Source: Saccharopolyspora_D taberi (lineage in GTDB: Bacteria; Actinomycetota; Actinomycetes; Mycobacteriales; Pseudonocardiaceae). From it: a stretch of 64,000 nt of DNA. The notes beneath the pieces were generated by a model. It searched no databases. It saw only the letters and a list, made by a program, of their open reading frames with translations, and was not told where the DNA came from. The stretch covers positions 124,001-188,000 of the forward strand of contig NZ_BAAAUX010000016.1 in assembly GCF_039534165.1 (NCBI RefSeq), read 5' to 3'. Position 1 is the first letter of the stretch. Each line of letters opens with the position of its first letter. Below are positions 42,594 through 51,170 of this stretch, one piece after another. The translations under genes and the position numbers were made by a program.

Positions 42594-43568
42594 TCAGCTG
42601 GCGTAGGCGCGCAGCTTGTCGGCCCGGTCGCCCTGCCGCAGCTTGGACATGACCTCGCGCTCGATCTGGCGGACCCGCTCCCGGGACAGCCCGAACGCCT
42701 TGCCGATCTGGTCCAGGGTGCGCGGCTGGCCGTCGTCGAGGCCGTAGCGCATCCGGATCACGGCCTGCTCGCGCTCCTCCAGGGTGGCCAGCACCCGGCG
42801 CAGGTCGTCCTGCAGGAACCCGGAGATGACCGCGTTCTCGGCGTCGGCGGACTCGGAGTCCTCGATGAAGTCGCCCAGCGGGGCGTCCTCCTCGGCGCCG
42901 ACCGGCATGTCCAGGCTCACCGGGTCGCGCGAGTGGTCGAGCAGGTCGGTGACCTTCTCAACGGTCAGCCCGGCCTCGTCGGCCAGCTCCTCGTCGGTGG
43001 CCTCCCGGCCGAGCTTCTGGTGCAGGTCGCGCTTGATCCGGGCCAGCTTGTTGACCTGCTCCACCAGGTGGACGGGCAGCCGGATGGTGCGGCTCTGGTC
43101 GGCCATGCCGCGGGTGATCGCCTGCCGGATCCACCAGGTCGCGTACGTGGAGAACTTGAAGCCCTTGGTGTAGTCGAACTTCTCGACCGCCCGGATCAGG
43201 CCGAGGTTGCCCTCCTGGATCAGGTCCAGCAGCGGCATGCCGCGGCCGGTGTAGCGCTTGGCGAGGCTGACCACGAGCCGGAGGTTGGCCTCCATCAGGT
43301 GGTTCTTGGCCAGCCGGCCGTCCCGGACGACCGCGTTGAGGTCGCTGCGCCGCTCCGGGGAGAGCTTCTTGCTCGTCTCCAGCACGTGCCTGGCGAAGAC
43401 GCCGGCCTCGATCCGCTTGGCGAGGTCGACCTCCTCCTGGGCGGTGAGCAGCGCGGTGCGCCCGATGCCGTTGAGGTAGACCCGCACGAGGTCGGCCGAG
43501 GGGCCTTGGGTGTCGAGGTCCGCATCGGTGGCGGCAACGTCCGAGGTGATGGTCTGCGGGACGGTCAT
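42594..43568 (-). CDS. sigB: Primary-like sigma factor SigB
   Basis: Group 2 sigma factor for stress and stationary-phase transcription. 324 residues with regions 1.2 (DLVRVYLNGIGRTALLTAQEEVDLAKRIEAG), 2 (NLRLVVSLAKRYTGRGMPLLDLIQEGNLGLIRAVEKFDYTKGFKFSTYATWWIRQAI), 3, and 4 (DGQPRTLDQIGKAFGLSRERVRQIEREVMSKLR). It lacks the long acidic N-terminus of SigA. ATG 43568 has GGGAGGG upstream. In M. tuberculosis sigB adjoins ideR; here they are 11 kb apart. A candidate ECF-type promoter lies about 210 bases upstream. Confidence 0.95.
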   Translation of the reverse strand: MTVPQTITSDVAATDADLDTQGPSADLVRVYLNGIGRTALLTAQEEVDLAKRIEAGVFARHVLETSKKLSPERRSDLNAVVRDGRLAKNHLMEANLRLVVSLAKRYTGRGMPLLDLIQEGNLGLIRAVEKFDYTKGFKFSTYATWWIRQAITRGMADQSRTIRLPVHLVEQVNKLARIKRDLHQKLGREATDEELADEAGLTVEKVTDLLDHSRDPVSLDMPVGAEEDAPLGDFIEDSESADAENAVISGFLQDDLRRVLATLEEREQAVIRMRYGLDDGQPRTLDQIGKAFGLSRERVRQIEREVMSKLRQGDRADKLRAYAS

Positions 43569-43891
43569 TGAGCTCCCTCCCTGGCGGGCTGGCTTGGCGC
43601 GAATCACACCGACGCACCGTCACGTGGTGTGGGAGGCGCGTACGCTCGGTACGAGGAACCGAGAGCCCGCGCCTGTCTTCCTTGACGTCCGGACTGCGAC
43701 ATCTGGACCGGCTTGCCGGGGGCCGGCAGTTCGGGACCGGGCTGTCGCGAGACCTGGCTGTCGAAGCTTCGTTACCGGGAAAACGAACGTGTCCCCGAAT
43801 TCGTTCCCGGACTTCTCAACCTGGGGACGTCATGGCCGTCACATCCGTTGCTCCGCCAATCCTGAGGATTTGCTGAGAGCGCTCGTTACAT
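43569..43891. other. 323-base region upstream of sigB
   Basis: Leader and promoter region of sigB, between it and the co-oriented dtd gene. It contains the candidate ECF promoter at 43780-43808. Otherwise no gene or stable RNA was recognised. The segment is less G+C-rich than its surroundings near 43770-43900. Confidence 0.5.
43780..43808 (-). promoter_or_regulatory. Candidate ECF-type (SigE/SigH-like) promoter for sigB
   Basis: On the minus strand GGGAAC (43808-43803), a 17-base spacer and CGTTTT (43785-43780) match the GGAAC-N16/17-CGTT pattern used by mycobacterial SigE and SigH, which are known to transcribe sigB there. Confidence 0.55.
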
Positions 43892-44317
43892 TTAGACCTC
43901 AACCAAAAGGGTGAATGGTCCGTCGTTGACGCTCTCCACCGCCATCATCGCCGCGAACCGCCCGGTCTCCACCCGCGCGCCCCGCGCCCGCAGGTCCTCG
44001 ACGACTGCCTCGACCAGCGGTTCGGCCTGGTCGGGGCGGGCCGCGTCGGTCCACGACGGGCGCCGTCCCTTCCTGGTCGAGCCGTACAGCGTGAACTGGC
44101 TGACCACCAGCAGCGGCGCTCCGGTGGAGGCGCAGGACTCCTCGTCCCGCAGCGCCCGAATCTCGTGCAGCTTGCGGGCCATTTTCGCGACCTCCTGCGC
44201 ACCATCGGAATGCGTCACACCCAAAAGCACCAGCAGTCCCGGCTCGTCGATGCGGCCGATGACCGCACCGTCGACGCTTACCGATGCGCGAGTGACTCGT
44301 GTGACCACGGCCCTCAT
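43892..44317 (-). CDS. dtd: D-aminoacyl-tRNA deacylase Dtd
   Basis: Removes D-amino acids (and glycine from tRNA-Ala) mischarged on tRNA. 141 residues with the two signatures SQFTLYG near residue 74-80 and the cross-subunit Gly-cisPro-type loop in ESVNDGPFTLLVEV at the C-terminus. The N-terminus MRAVVTRVTRASVSVDG is standard. The ATG overlaps the stop of the upstream methyltransferase gene as ATGA. Confidence 0.94.
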   Translation of the reverse strand: MRAVVTRVTRASVSVDGAVIGRIDEPGLLVLLGVTHSDGAQEVAKMARKLHEIRALRDEESCASTGAPLLVVSQFTLYGSTRKGRRPSWTDAARPDQAEPLVEAVVEDLRARGARVETGRFAAMMAVESVNDGPFTLLVEV

Positions 44318-45825
44318 TCACTGATCCATTCCGCCGGGATCACCATTCCGTGCCGGATCAGTTCGCGCAGCATCGGCACCGCGGCCGCGGTCAGCTCGGT
44401 GACGTCCTCACCGCAACCGAGCGCGAGCAGTTCCACCAGGTCCCCGACCGGCATCGCGCCGCGGCACCCGGCCAGCAACCGCACGCCCAGGTCGTCGACC
44501 TCGTGCTGCCAGCCGGGCCCGTCGGTGCGGTGCAGGCGGTGCACGACGTTCTCCCAGCCCTCGTCGGACGGGCTGGAGACCTGCTCCAGCACCGTGGTCG
44601 GCGCGGTGACCAGGCGCGACGCCAGCAGGGCCTCGGTGGAGCCGTGCGCGCGGAGCCAGTCGACGCGACGGAGCCAGCCGTCGCTCTCCGGCCCGAGCGG
44701 GTCGTCGAAGGCGTGGCGCAGGTCCTCGCACACGACCTCGCCGCGGGCGGCGTCGGTGCGGCGCAGCGTCACGAAGCCGAACCCGACGCCCTCGACGTCG
44801 TTGGCCTCGAACCAGTCCAGCCACTCCGCGGCCTTCCGCTGCCCCTCCGGCGAGCGCGCGTCGTAACCGGCGTCGCGCAGCCAGGTGCCGACGTAGAGCT
44901 CCGGGTCGGCGATGTCGCGCTGGACGAACCACGCGTCGACCCCGCCCGGCGGCAGCCACCGCGACACCCGGTCCTCCCAGTCCTCGCCGCCGCGGTGCAG
45001 CCACGACGCGAGCAGCTGCCCGGTGCCGCCCTCGTTGAGGAACGACGGCAGCTGCCGCACCACCAGAGCGCTGGCGTCGTCACCGGCCAGCCCCGAGTCG
45101 CGGTAGGTGAAGTCGGTGCGGGCCGGTCCGACGACGAACGGCGGATTGCACACGACCTGGTCGAACCGCCGCCCGCGCACCGGCTCGAACCACTCGCCCC
45201 GGACCAGCTCCACCTCGACGCGGTTGAGCCGGAACGTCGCCTCGGCCAGCGCGAGCGCCCGCTCGGACACGTCGGTCGCGGTGATCCGCTCGGCGTGGGT
45301 GCTGGCGTGCAGCGCCTGCACCCCGCAGCCCGTGCCCAGGTCGAGCAGCGAACCGACCGGGCGCCGCGAGGTCGCGCGCACCAGGCTCAGCGAGGCGTGA
45401 CCGACGCCCAGGACGTGGTCCGGGTCGACCGGCCGCCCGTCGCCGCGCAGCTCCGAGTCCAGGTCCGAGACCACCCACCACGACTCGTCGCCCGCACCGT
45501 GCGGGCGGACGTCCAGGCCCGCGCGGACCGCGTCGCCGTCGGTGCGCAGCAGGCCCGCGGCGTGCGCCTCGTCCAGCGGCAGCGGGCGCAGCGCGTCCGC
45601 GACAGCGGCGGTGGGCTCGGCCGTGCCGAGCAGGAACAGGCGCACGAGGGTGCCGAGGGCGCCGGCGTCGGTGGACGCGCGCAGCGCGGGAACCGGCTCG
45701 CCGCGCCCGAGCGCGGCGTGCGCCTCGGCGCCGAGCAGGTCGACGACGCCGTCGGCGTCGTAGCGGGCCGCGAGGAAGGCGTCGCGGAGGCGGTCGATGC
45801 GGTCTGGGGACAGGTCAGGAGTCAC
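44314..45825 (-). CDS. Class I SAM-dependent methyltransferase, HemK/RlmG-like
   Basis: About 503 residues. An N-terminal helical region (about 1-135) precedes a Rossmann methyltransferase domain with the SAM loop LLDLGTGCGVQALHAS near residue 168 and the NPPF motif (FDQVVCNPPFVVGPA near 225). NPPF/Y indicates methylation of a planar nitrogen in protein, RNA or DNA. A unique C-terminal region (about 370-503) follows. Starts at GTG 45825 or GTG 45840 are both possible; the former has GAGG upstream. It is coupled to dtd by a 4-base overlap, hinting at a translation-related target, which is inference. Confidence 0.8.
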   Translation of the reverse strand: MTPDLSPDRIDRLRDAFLAARYDADGVVDLLGAEAHAALGRGEPVPALRASTDAGALGTLVRLFLLGTAEPTAAVADALRPLPLDEAHAAGLLRTDGDAVRAGLDVRPHGAGDESWWVVSDLDSELRGDGRPVDPDHVLGVGHASLSLVRATSRRPVGSLLDLGTGCGVQALHASTHAERITATDVSERALALAEATFRLNRVEVELVRGEWFEPVRGRRFDQVVCNPPFVVGPARTDFTYRDSGLAGDDASALVVRQLPSFLNEGGTGQLLASWLHRGGEDWEDRVSRWLPPGGVDAWFVQRDIADPELYVGTWLRDAGYDARSPEGQRKAAEWLDWFEANDVEGVGFGFVTLRRTDAARGEVVCEDLRHAFDDPLGPESDGWLRRVDWLRAHGSTEALLASRLVTAPTTVLEQVSSPSDEGWENVVHRLHRTDGPGWQHEVDDLGVRLLAGCRGAMPVGDLVELLALGCGEDVTELTAAAVPMLRELIRHGMVIPAEWISE

Positions 45826-45882
45826 GTGTTCGATCCTCACATGCACCGCTCGACCGGCAGCCCGCGACACTTTGAAGCCTGG

Positions 45883-46773
45883 TCAGCCGTCCGCCAGGAT
45901 GCGTTCCAGGGTGCGCCCGCCCATCCGGCTCATGGCCGGGTTGCTCTCGGCGTAGTACCAGACCAGCCCCATCGCCTGTTCGAAAGCCCACGCCTTGCCG
46001 CGCTCCCACTCGACGGGGTCGCACCCGAGGTCTTCGCGCAGCGCCTGCCGCGGTCCCTCCTCGAGCAGGTGCCAGGCGGCCAGGAGGTCCAGCGCCGGGT
46101 CCGCCGGTCCGAACCCGCCGACGTCGATGACCCCGGACAGCCGCCCGCCGGACAGCAGGAGGTTGCCGGGAATCAGGTCGCCGTGCGTCATCACGTCACC
46201 GGCCGGGCTTCGGGGCAGCTCCCGCATGGACTTCCACATCCGGCGAAGCCGCGCGACGTCCAGCAGGTGTTCGCTGTTGTCGAAGCAGGTTTCCACCCAC
46301 TCGTCGTGGGATCGCAGGTCGCCTCCCCGGCCCGAGCCGCGGAACGCCCGGCCACGCGTGTCGATCGCGCGAACACCGCGGATGAACTCGGCCAGGTCAC
46401 GTGCGAACGGCACAGACCCGCCCGGATCCTCGGCGCTGGCCACGGTTCCGGGCAGCCAGGTCTGCACCGCCCAGGGGAGTGGGTAACCCGCCCCGGGTTT
46501 GCCCAGCGCGACCGGTTCAGGCGTGCGGAAGCGCGTGCGTCCCAGGAGCTCGCCGGCTGCCTCCGCCTCGGACTCCAGCTTGCGCCGCGTCGATTCGGCG
46601 TCCGCTGGTTCGAGCGGGAACCGGGCCGCCAGGTGCTCGCCGATGCGGAAGATGGCGTTGGTCGTCCCCTCCGAAGCGAGGCTCCTGACGGGAAGGCCCC
46701 GCCATGCGGGGAACTGCTCGTCCACCAGTTCGCGCACCGTTTCCCGCGACACGGTCAACTGGTCGGCATGCAT
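45883..46773 (-). CDS. Aminoglycoside phosphotransferase-like kinase
   Basis: 296 residues from ATG 46773 (GTG 46779 is an alternative; neither has a strong ribosome site). It has an APH fold with N-lobe EGTTNAIFRIGEHLAARFP, catalytic loop MTHGDLIPGNLLL near residue 195, and the metal motif IDVGGFGPADPALDLLAAW, in which Gly replaces part of the usual LDW(E/D) pattern. The C-terminus WYYAESNPAM is common in the MurNAc/aminoglycoside kinase group. The substrate cannot be told from sequence. Confidence 0.82.
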   Translation of the reverse strand: MHADQLTVSRETVRELVDEQFPAWRGLPVRSLASEGTTNAIFRIGEHLAARFPLEPADAESTRRKLESEAEAAGELLGRTRFRTPEPVALGKPGAGYPLPWAVQTWLPGTVASAEDPGGSVPFARDLAEFIRGVRAIDTRGRAFRGSGRGGDLRSHDEWVETCFDNSEHLLDVARLRRMWKSMRELPRSPAGDVMTHGDLIPGNLLLSGGRLSGVIDVGGFGPADPALDLLAAWHLLEEGPRQALREDLGCDPVEWERGKAWAFEQAMGLVWYYAESNPAMSRMGGRTLERILADG

Positions 46774-46901
46774 GTCCACGCGGTCAGAGTCGCCGGTCCC
46801 GATCTTCGACCGCAACGCGTTTTCCGCACCGCGTGTTCGGCGTAGCCGCGTGATCCGCCGAAACCCGGGATCACGCCTCTAGGCGGGACATCAGCGGGCT
46901 C

Positions 46902-46946
46902 CGTGCCAGGATGGGGCCATGCCCAAGACGCTCAACCTGACCGGTC
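46902..46946 (+). repeat. Partial duplicate of the 5' end of the HhH-GPD gene
   Basis: About 45 bases at 46902-46946 match 47980-48025 at roughly 90% identity. The match covers the sequence before the start codon (GTGCCAGGATGGGG) and the first nine codons. The two copies flank the tautomerase/MarR pair in direct orientation. Confidence 0.85.
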
Positions 46947-46996
46947 GGCTGGTCGTGGCCGTTCGGCGGGTTCGGTGGATCGGCTATGACGTCTGA
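46919..46996 (+). pseudogene. Truncated 5' remnant of a HhH-GPD repair gene
   Basis: The frame begins MPKTLNLTG, near-identical to the MAKKLNLTG start of the intact gene at 47998, then diverges and stops after 25 residues. It lacks every catalytic part. It overlaps the end of the tautomerase gene on the other strand. Confidence 0.7.
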
Positions 46997-47370
46997 ACGA
47001 CTCCGCCGATGCCGGTGCGCCCGACCGGGGTGCCGACGAGTTCGACCGTCACGCCCTCGCGGACGTGTTCTCCGACGACGTCGACGATGGCGTCCGTGAC
47101 TCCGGAGACGAGGCGAGCGACGATCTCGTCGGCGTCGGGTCGACTGAAGGCGGCTTCCTTGATGCCGAACGTGACGCTCGGGGAGGGTGCTTGTGCCGGC
47201 ACGCCGCCGATTCCCCATCGGTTGGGTGGGAGGCCGATCAACTGCACGGCTGCGATGCTTCGGGCCCAGTCGCCGTAGACGGCGACAACCGCGTCGGTCA
47301 GTTTCTCGATCAGCGCGGTCTCGCGGCCGGCCAGGTCGCTTTCCAGTGCGTGGACGCTCAGGTGGGGCAT
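46984..47370 (-). CDS. Tautomerase-superfamily protein with N-terminal proline
   Basis: 128 residues from ATG 47370 (GAGG upstream). The start MPHLSVHALE exposes Pro after Met removal, the catalytic base in 4-oxalocrotonate tautomerase-like enzymes. The chain is two fused beta-alpha-beta units (about 2-65 and 70-128); only the first begins with Pro, while the second starts SVTFGIKEA. It is divergent from a MarR gene across an AT-rich 68-base region, the usual arrangement for a regulator and its target. Substrate unknown. Confidence 0.78.
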   Translation of the reverse strand: MPHLSVHALESDLAGRETALIEKLTDAVVAVYGDWARSIAAVQLIGLPPNRWGIGGVPAQAPSPSVTFGIKEAAFSRPDADEIVARLVSGVTDAIVDVVGEHVREGVTVELVGTPVGRTGIGGVVQTS

Positions 47371-47390
47371 GCTGTCCTCCGTCGACACCT

Positions 47391-47426
47391 TTGATAACAA
47401 AATATCTTTAAATCAAAAAGTATCTG
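47391..47426. promoter_or_regulatory. AT-rich operator/promoter between tautomerase and marR
   Basis: About 36 bases with very low G+C for this window, containing repeated GATA/TATC half-sites (GATAACAAAATATC, then GTATC). It covers the probable promoters of both divergent genes and is the likely MarR binding site. Confidence 0.65.
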
Positions 47427-47438
47427 GAGGCTGGGTGA

Positions 47439-47912
47439 ATGTCAACGCCTGACACCACCGAAGACGCGGTCAGGGAGTTGCTCCTGGTGATGCCTAGGCT
47501 GGTCGGCCGGATCAAACGTCTGCCGTTGCCGGAACAGCTGCGGTCACTTGAGCTGGCGCCGAGACATCTGTCGCTGCTTTCCCTGCTCCTGCTCGACGGT
47601 CCGCTGGCCGTCTCCCAACTGGCCGAGAAGTTGGGGGTGGCGCCGACCACGGTGAGCCTGATCGTGAGCGACCTGAGCCGCAAAGGGGTCTTGGTGCGGC
47701 GCGAGGACGATGCCGACCGCCGCCGGCGCATCATCGACATCAGCCCCGAAAGCCGTCCGGTCATCGCTGAATGGCTGTCTCCGGGGGCCGACGCGTGGCG
47801 GCACGCCCTCACGCCGCTGAGCCCAGCACAACAGCGGATCGTCGTCGACACCCTGCTTCGGTACGAGACGGCCTTCTCCGCCGCGACGCATTCGGCACCC
47901 GAGGACGGTTAG
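47439..47912 (+). CDS. MarR-family transcriptional regulator
   Basis: 157 residues. The winged helix-turn-helix (about 40-105) includes LAPRHLSLLSLLLLDGPLAVSQLAEKLGVAPTTVSLIVSDLSRKGVLVRREDDADRRRRIIDIS, the standard MarR pattern ending in the DxRxxxxxLT-like wing. ATG 47439 has TGGAGG eight bases upstream. It likely represses itself and the divergent tautomerase gene through the AT-rich operator. Confidence 0.88.
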   Translation: MSTPDTTEDAVRELLLVMPRLVGRIKRLPLPEQLRSLELAPRHLSLLSLLLLDGPLAVSQLAEKLGVAPTTVSLIVSDLSRKGVLVRREDDADRRRRIIDISPESRPVIAEWLSPGADAWRHALTPLSPAQQRIVVDTLLRYETAFSAATHSAPEDG

Positions 47913-47997
47913 TGCAGCGCACGCCGATTCCTTCGCCGTGCCGGGGCGCAGAGCACTGGCAGGGCTGCCCGTTCCGTGACGTGCCAGGATGGGGGAC

Positions 47998-48570
47998 ATG
48001 GCCAAGAAGCTCAACCTGACCGGTGACGCCGACGCCGACCAGCTCCTCTCCGAGGACCCGTTCGCGCTGCTCACCGGCATGCTGCTGGACCAGCAGATCG
48101 CGATGGAGGTCGCGTTCAACGGGCCGCGCAAGATCGCCGAGCGGATGGGCGGCTTCGACGTCGTCAAGATCGCCGAGAGCGACCTGGACGAGTTCACCGA
48201 GCTGTGCGTCGCCAAGCCCGCGATCCACCGCTACGGCGGTTCGATGGCCAAGCGGGTGCACGCGCTCGCCCAGTACGTCGTCGAGCACTACGACGGCCGC
48301 ACCGACAACATCTGGACCGAGGGCGACCCGGACGGCCGGGAGGTGCTCAAGCGGCTCAAGGCGCTGCCCGGGTTCGGCGACCAGAAGGCGCGGATCTTCC
48401 TGGCGCTGCTGGGCAAGCAGCTGGGCGCGCGGCCCGCGGGCTGGCGCGAGGCCGCCGGTGCCTACGGCGACGACGGCTCCCGCCGCTCCATCGCCGACGT
48501 CACCGACAAGCAGACGCTCGAAGAGGTGCGCGCCTTCAAGAAGGAGCAGAAGGCCGCCGCGAAGAAGTAG
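47998..48570 (+). CDS. HhH-GPD-type base excision DNA repair protein
   Basis: 190 residues from ATG 47998. A helix-hairpin-helix segment (VLKRLKALPGFGDQKARIFLALLGKQLG, about 112-140) and helical bundle place it in the HhH-GPD glycosylase superfamily. The conserved opening LNLTGDADADQLLSEDPFALLTGMLLDQQIAMEVAF belongs to a small actinobacterial subfamily. No Fe-S cysteine cluster is present. Base specificity is unknown. Its 5' end is partly duplicated 1.08 kb upstream. It ends 3 bases from the convergent plsC gene. Confidence 0.82.
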   Translation: MAKKLNLTGDADADQLLSEDPFALLTGMLLDQQIAMEVAFNGPRKIAERMGGFDVVKIAESDLDEFTELCVAKPAIHRYGGSMAKRVHALAQYVVEHYDGRTDNIWTEGDPDGREVLKRLKALPGFGDQKARIFLALLGKQLGARPAGWREAAGAYGDDGSRRSIADVTDKQTLEEVRAFKKEQKAAAKK

Positions 48571-48573
48571 CCG

Positions 48574-49245
48574 TCAGGCCGCCGCCGCGCCGGGCTGCTG
48601 GTACTTGTCGACGTACTCCTGCCCGGAGAGCTCGGCGATCGCGTACATGATCTCGTCGGTGATCGAGCGCAGCACCGGCAGCGAGTTCTCCATGCCGTCG
48701 TAGCGCGAGAAGTCCAGCGGGTCGCCGAAGCGGACGGTCACCGGGCGGATGCGCGGGATGCGGGTGCCGATCGGCTGCAACCGGTCGGTGCCCTCCAGCG
48801 CCACCGGGACCACCGGGGCGCCCGAGCTCAGCGCCAGCCGCGCGACCCCGGTCCGGCCCCGGTACAGGCGGCCGTCGGGGGAGCGGGTTCCCTCCGGGTG
48901 GATGCCGAAGGCGCCGCCCCCGGCCAGCACCTTCTCGGCCGCGTCGAGCGCTTCCCTGGCCGCCCGGCCGCGCCCGCGCTCCACCGGGATCGCGCCGAGC
49001 GAGCTGAACAGCCACCGGGAAATCCCGCCGCGCAGGCCGGTGCCCTGGAAGTACTCGGCCTTGGCCAGGAACGCCACCGGCCGCGGCAGCACGAGCGGGA
49101 CGATGAAGCTGTCCGCCACGGCGAGGTGGTTCGGCGCCAGGATCACCGGTCCGGTCGCGGGCACCTTGTCGGCGTCGATGACGGTCGGCCGGTACACCGC
49201 CCTGGCCAGTGAACCGACGAACCGCTTGGTCACCGCGTACAACAT
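48574..49245 (-). CDS. 1-acyl-sn-glycerol-3-phosphate acyltransferase (PlsC family)
   Basis: 223 residues. Acyltransferase motifs in order: NHLAVADS (NHxxxxD, about 39-46), the region VPVERGRGR near 88, FGIHPEGTRSPDG (EGTR, about 113-123), and VVPVALEG near 146. Hydrophobic patches fit a membrane-peripheral enzyme of phospholipid synthesis. The exact acyl acceptor is inferred from the family. Confidence 0.88.
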   Translation of the reverse strand: MLYAVTKRFVGSLARAVYRPTVIDADKVPATGPVILAPNHLAVADSFIVPLVLPRPVAFLAKAEYFQGTGLRGGISRWLFSSLGAIPVERGRGRAAREALDAAEKVLAGGGAFGIHPEGTRSPDGRLYRGRTGVARLALSSGAPVVPVALEGTDRLQPIGTRIPRIRPVTVRFGDPLDFSRYDGMENSLPVLRSITDEIMYAIAELSGQEYVDKYQQPGAAAA

Positions 49246-49383
49246 TTCGCCTCCCGCTCCGCGTCGGATGTGAATCTATCCGGTCGGGTTTTCGGGTCTG
49301 TTCGCCACCGGTTAACGGGCGGTGCGGATCCGGGCTGTCGCCCGCGTGAGGGGAGTGGGACGATGAAGCCAGGAGGTAGTGTC

Positions 49384-49713
49384 GTGAGTGGTTCACAGCA
49401 TGGCGACGACACCCCGGTTCTGATCACCGAGGCCAAGCCGTCCTACGACGACGAACAGGCCGTCCGCCGCCGCAAGTACGCGATCATGATGGCGTGCCGC
49501 ATCCCGTGCCTGGCGTTCGCGGCGCTGATCTACCAGGCCTGGCAGCTGTGGTGGTTGTCGCTGATCATCATCGCGATCTCGGTGCCACTGCCCTGGATGG
49601 CGGTGCTGATCGCCAACGACCGGCCGCCGCGCAAGCAGGAGAAGGTCAACCGCTACCGGCACTCCTCGCGGGCGCTGGAAGCGCGCGAGCACCAGGTGAT
49701 CGAGGGCGCGTAG
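49384..49713 (+). CDS. DUF3099 membrane protein (Rv2709-like)
   Basis: 109 residues with the DUF3099 opening PVLITEAKPSYDDEQAVRRRKYAIMMACRI, then two membrane spans (CLAFAALIYQAWQLWW, LSLIIIAISVPLPWMAVLIAN) and a basic tail. GTG 49384 has GGAGG seven bases upstream; ATG 49363 would add seven residues. DUF3099 lies near sigB in Mycobacterium (Rv2709, next to Rv2710), matching this neighbourhood. Function unknown. Confidence 0.82.
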   Translation: MSGSQHGDDTPVLITEAKPSYDDEQAVRRRKYAIMMACRIPCLAFAALIYQAWQLWWLSLIIIAISVPLPWMAVLIANDRPPRKQEKVNRYRHSSRALEAREHQVIEGA

Positions 49714-49778
49714 CCGCGGCCGTCGTGCGCCCGGAGTCGGTGCCGACGTCCGGGGCGCGCGTGCGGCATCATGTGCGT

Positions 49779-50030
49779 ATGAGCACGATGACGCTTCCGG
49801 AGACCGACACCCGGACCGAGACCACTGACCAGACCAGTGACGACCGCCCGGAGATGTTCCACTACGTCCAGAAGGACAAGATCGCCGAGTCCGCGGTCAT
49901 GGGCACCCACGTGGTGGCCCTGTGCGGCGAGGTCTTCCCGGTGACGAAGTCCCCCAAGCCGGGCTCCCCGGTGTGCCCCGACTGCAAGAAGATCTTCGAG
50001 GGCCTGCCCCCTGGCGGCGGCGACGAATGA
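49779..50030 (+). CDS. DUF3039 zinc-ribbon-like protein (Rv2708c-like)
   Basis: 83 residues. The core FHYVQKDKIAESAVMGTHVVALCGEVFPVTKSPKPGSPVCPDCKKIF has three cysteines (ALCG, CPDC) plus His, a likely zinc site. A low-complexity Thr-rich N-terminus precedes it. Same neighbourhood as Rv2708c in Mycobacterium. The last base is 22 from the convergent YihY stop. Function unknown. Confidence 0.85.
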   Translation: MSTMTLPETDTRTETTDQTSDDRPEMFHYVQKDKIAESAVMGTHVVALCGEVFPVTKSPKPGSPVCPDCKKIFEGLPPGGGDE

Positions 50031-50051
50031 TCCGCGTTCCGCGCGGTGGTC

Positions 50052-51170
50052 TCAGCCACCGCGCTGTTCTGCCTGCTTCTCCACCTGAGTCGAGCCGTTG
50101 CGCGGGAGTTCCAGCGACGGCTTGACGACCTGCTCGGCCGCCTCGCCGGAGAACCGCTCGGCGTTGCCGTTGCGCCACGCGAGGTAGCCCTCCTCGGTGT
50201 GCAGCCGCTGCGCCACGCGCCGCATCTCCAGCCGCCGCCAGCGGCGCCGCTCCTTGCGCGTCATCTTCGCCGGCCACATCTCCTCGATCGCGTTGTTGAA
50301 CTGCGCGCCGATGATGATGGCCATGCCGATGAAGAACGCGAACAGCAGGAACGCGATCGGCGTCGCCAGCGCCCCGTAGGTGTAGCCGGTGCTGGTGACC
50401 CACGCGATGTAGAGCCGCATGCCGGTGCTGGAGCACAGGAACACCAGCATCGCCACCAGCGCGCCCGGCAGGCCGCGGTGCCAGGGCAGCTTGCGCGGCA
50501 GTGACACCTTGTAGAGCGTGGCCAGCGCCAGGACCAGCAGCGCGCCGGTGGCCGGGTAGTAGAAGACCTGGATGAGCCAGGCGATGTCGTCCTGGAAGTC
50601 CTGGGGGACGACCTGCACCAGGTAGTCCGGCCCGAGCGCGATCACCGGCAGCCCGATCACCGCGACGATCAGGCTGACCAGGTACAGCAGCAGCGCGAAG
50701 GTCCGCTGCCACACGCTGTGCCGGACCATGTACTGGTTGTAGGCCAGCGTGATCGAGTCGACCAGCGAGGCCAGCGCGGACGAGCCCGCCCACAGCGACA
50801 GCAGGAAGCCGACCGAGACGATCTCGGTCCGGCCCTTGGTCAGGATGTCCGACACCGTGGGGCCGATGATCTGGTCCACGACGTTGGCGCTGAACACCGT
50901 GCGGGAGAACCCGAGGATCTTGCTGTGCACGGCGTCGACGACCTCGGGGCCGAACCAGTCGCCGACGAAGCCGATGCTGCCCAGCAGCCCCAGCAGCAGC
51001 GGCGGCATCGACAGCGTCTGCCAGAAGGCGGCGGCCGCCGACTCCGAGAAGATGTTGTCCCACCACGCCTTGGACACGGTGCGCCACACCAGACGCAGGG
51101 GTCCGCGTTTCACCGGGCGGGCGGAGCCGTTCTGCGACCGGGATTGGTCGTTGGGACGTGGTGCGGCCAT
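50052..51170 (-). CDS. YihY/BrkB-family integral membrane protein (Rv2707-like)
   Basis: 372 residues with about six spans and the YihY pattern: SAAAAFWQTLSMPPLLLGLLG, VGFLLSLWAGSSALASLVDSITLAYNQ, TFALLLYLVSLIVAVIGLPVIALGP, and IAFLLFAFFIGMAIIIGAQFNNAIEEMWP. Once annotated as ribonuclease BN, but the family is now regarded as membrane proteins of unclear function. ATG 51170 begins a polar cytoplasmic segment. The open frame runs on upstream, antisense to the helicase gene, as a compositional artefact. Confidence 0.88.
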   Translation of the reverse strand: MAAPRPNDQSRSQNGSARPVKRGPLRLVWRTVSKAWWDNIFSESAAAAFWQTLSMPPLLLGLLGSIGFVGDWFGPEVVDAVHSKILGFSRTVFSANVVDQIIGPTVSDILTKGRTEIVSVGFLLSLWAGSSALASLVDSITLAYNQYMVRHSVWQRTFALLLYLVSLIVAVIGLPVIALGPDYLVQVVPQDFQDDIAWLIQVFYYPATGALLVLALATLYKVSLPRKLPWHRGLPGALVAMLVFLCSSTGMRLYIAWVTSTGYTYGALATPIAFLLFAFFIGMAIIIGAQFNNAIEEMWPAKMTRKERRRWRRLEMRRVAQRLHTEEGYLAWRNGNAERFSGEAAEQVVKPSLELPRNGSTQVEKQAEQRGG

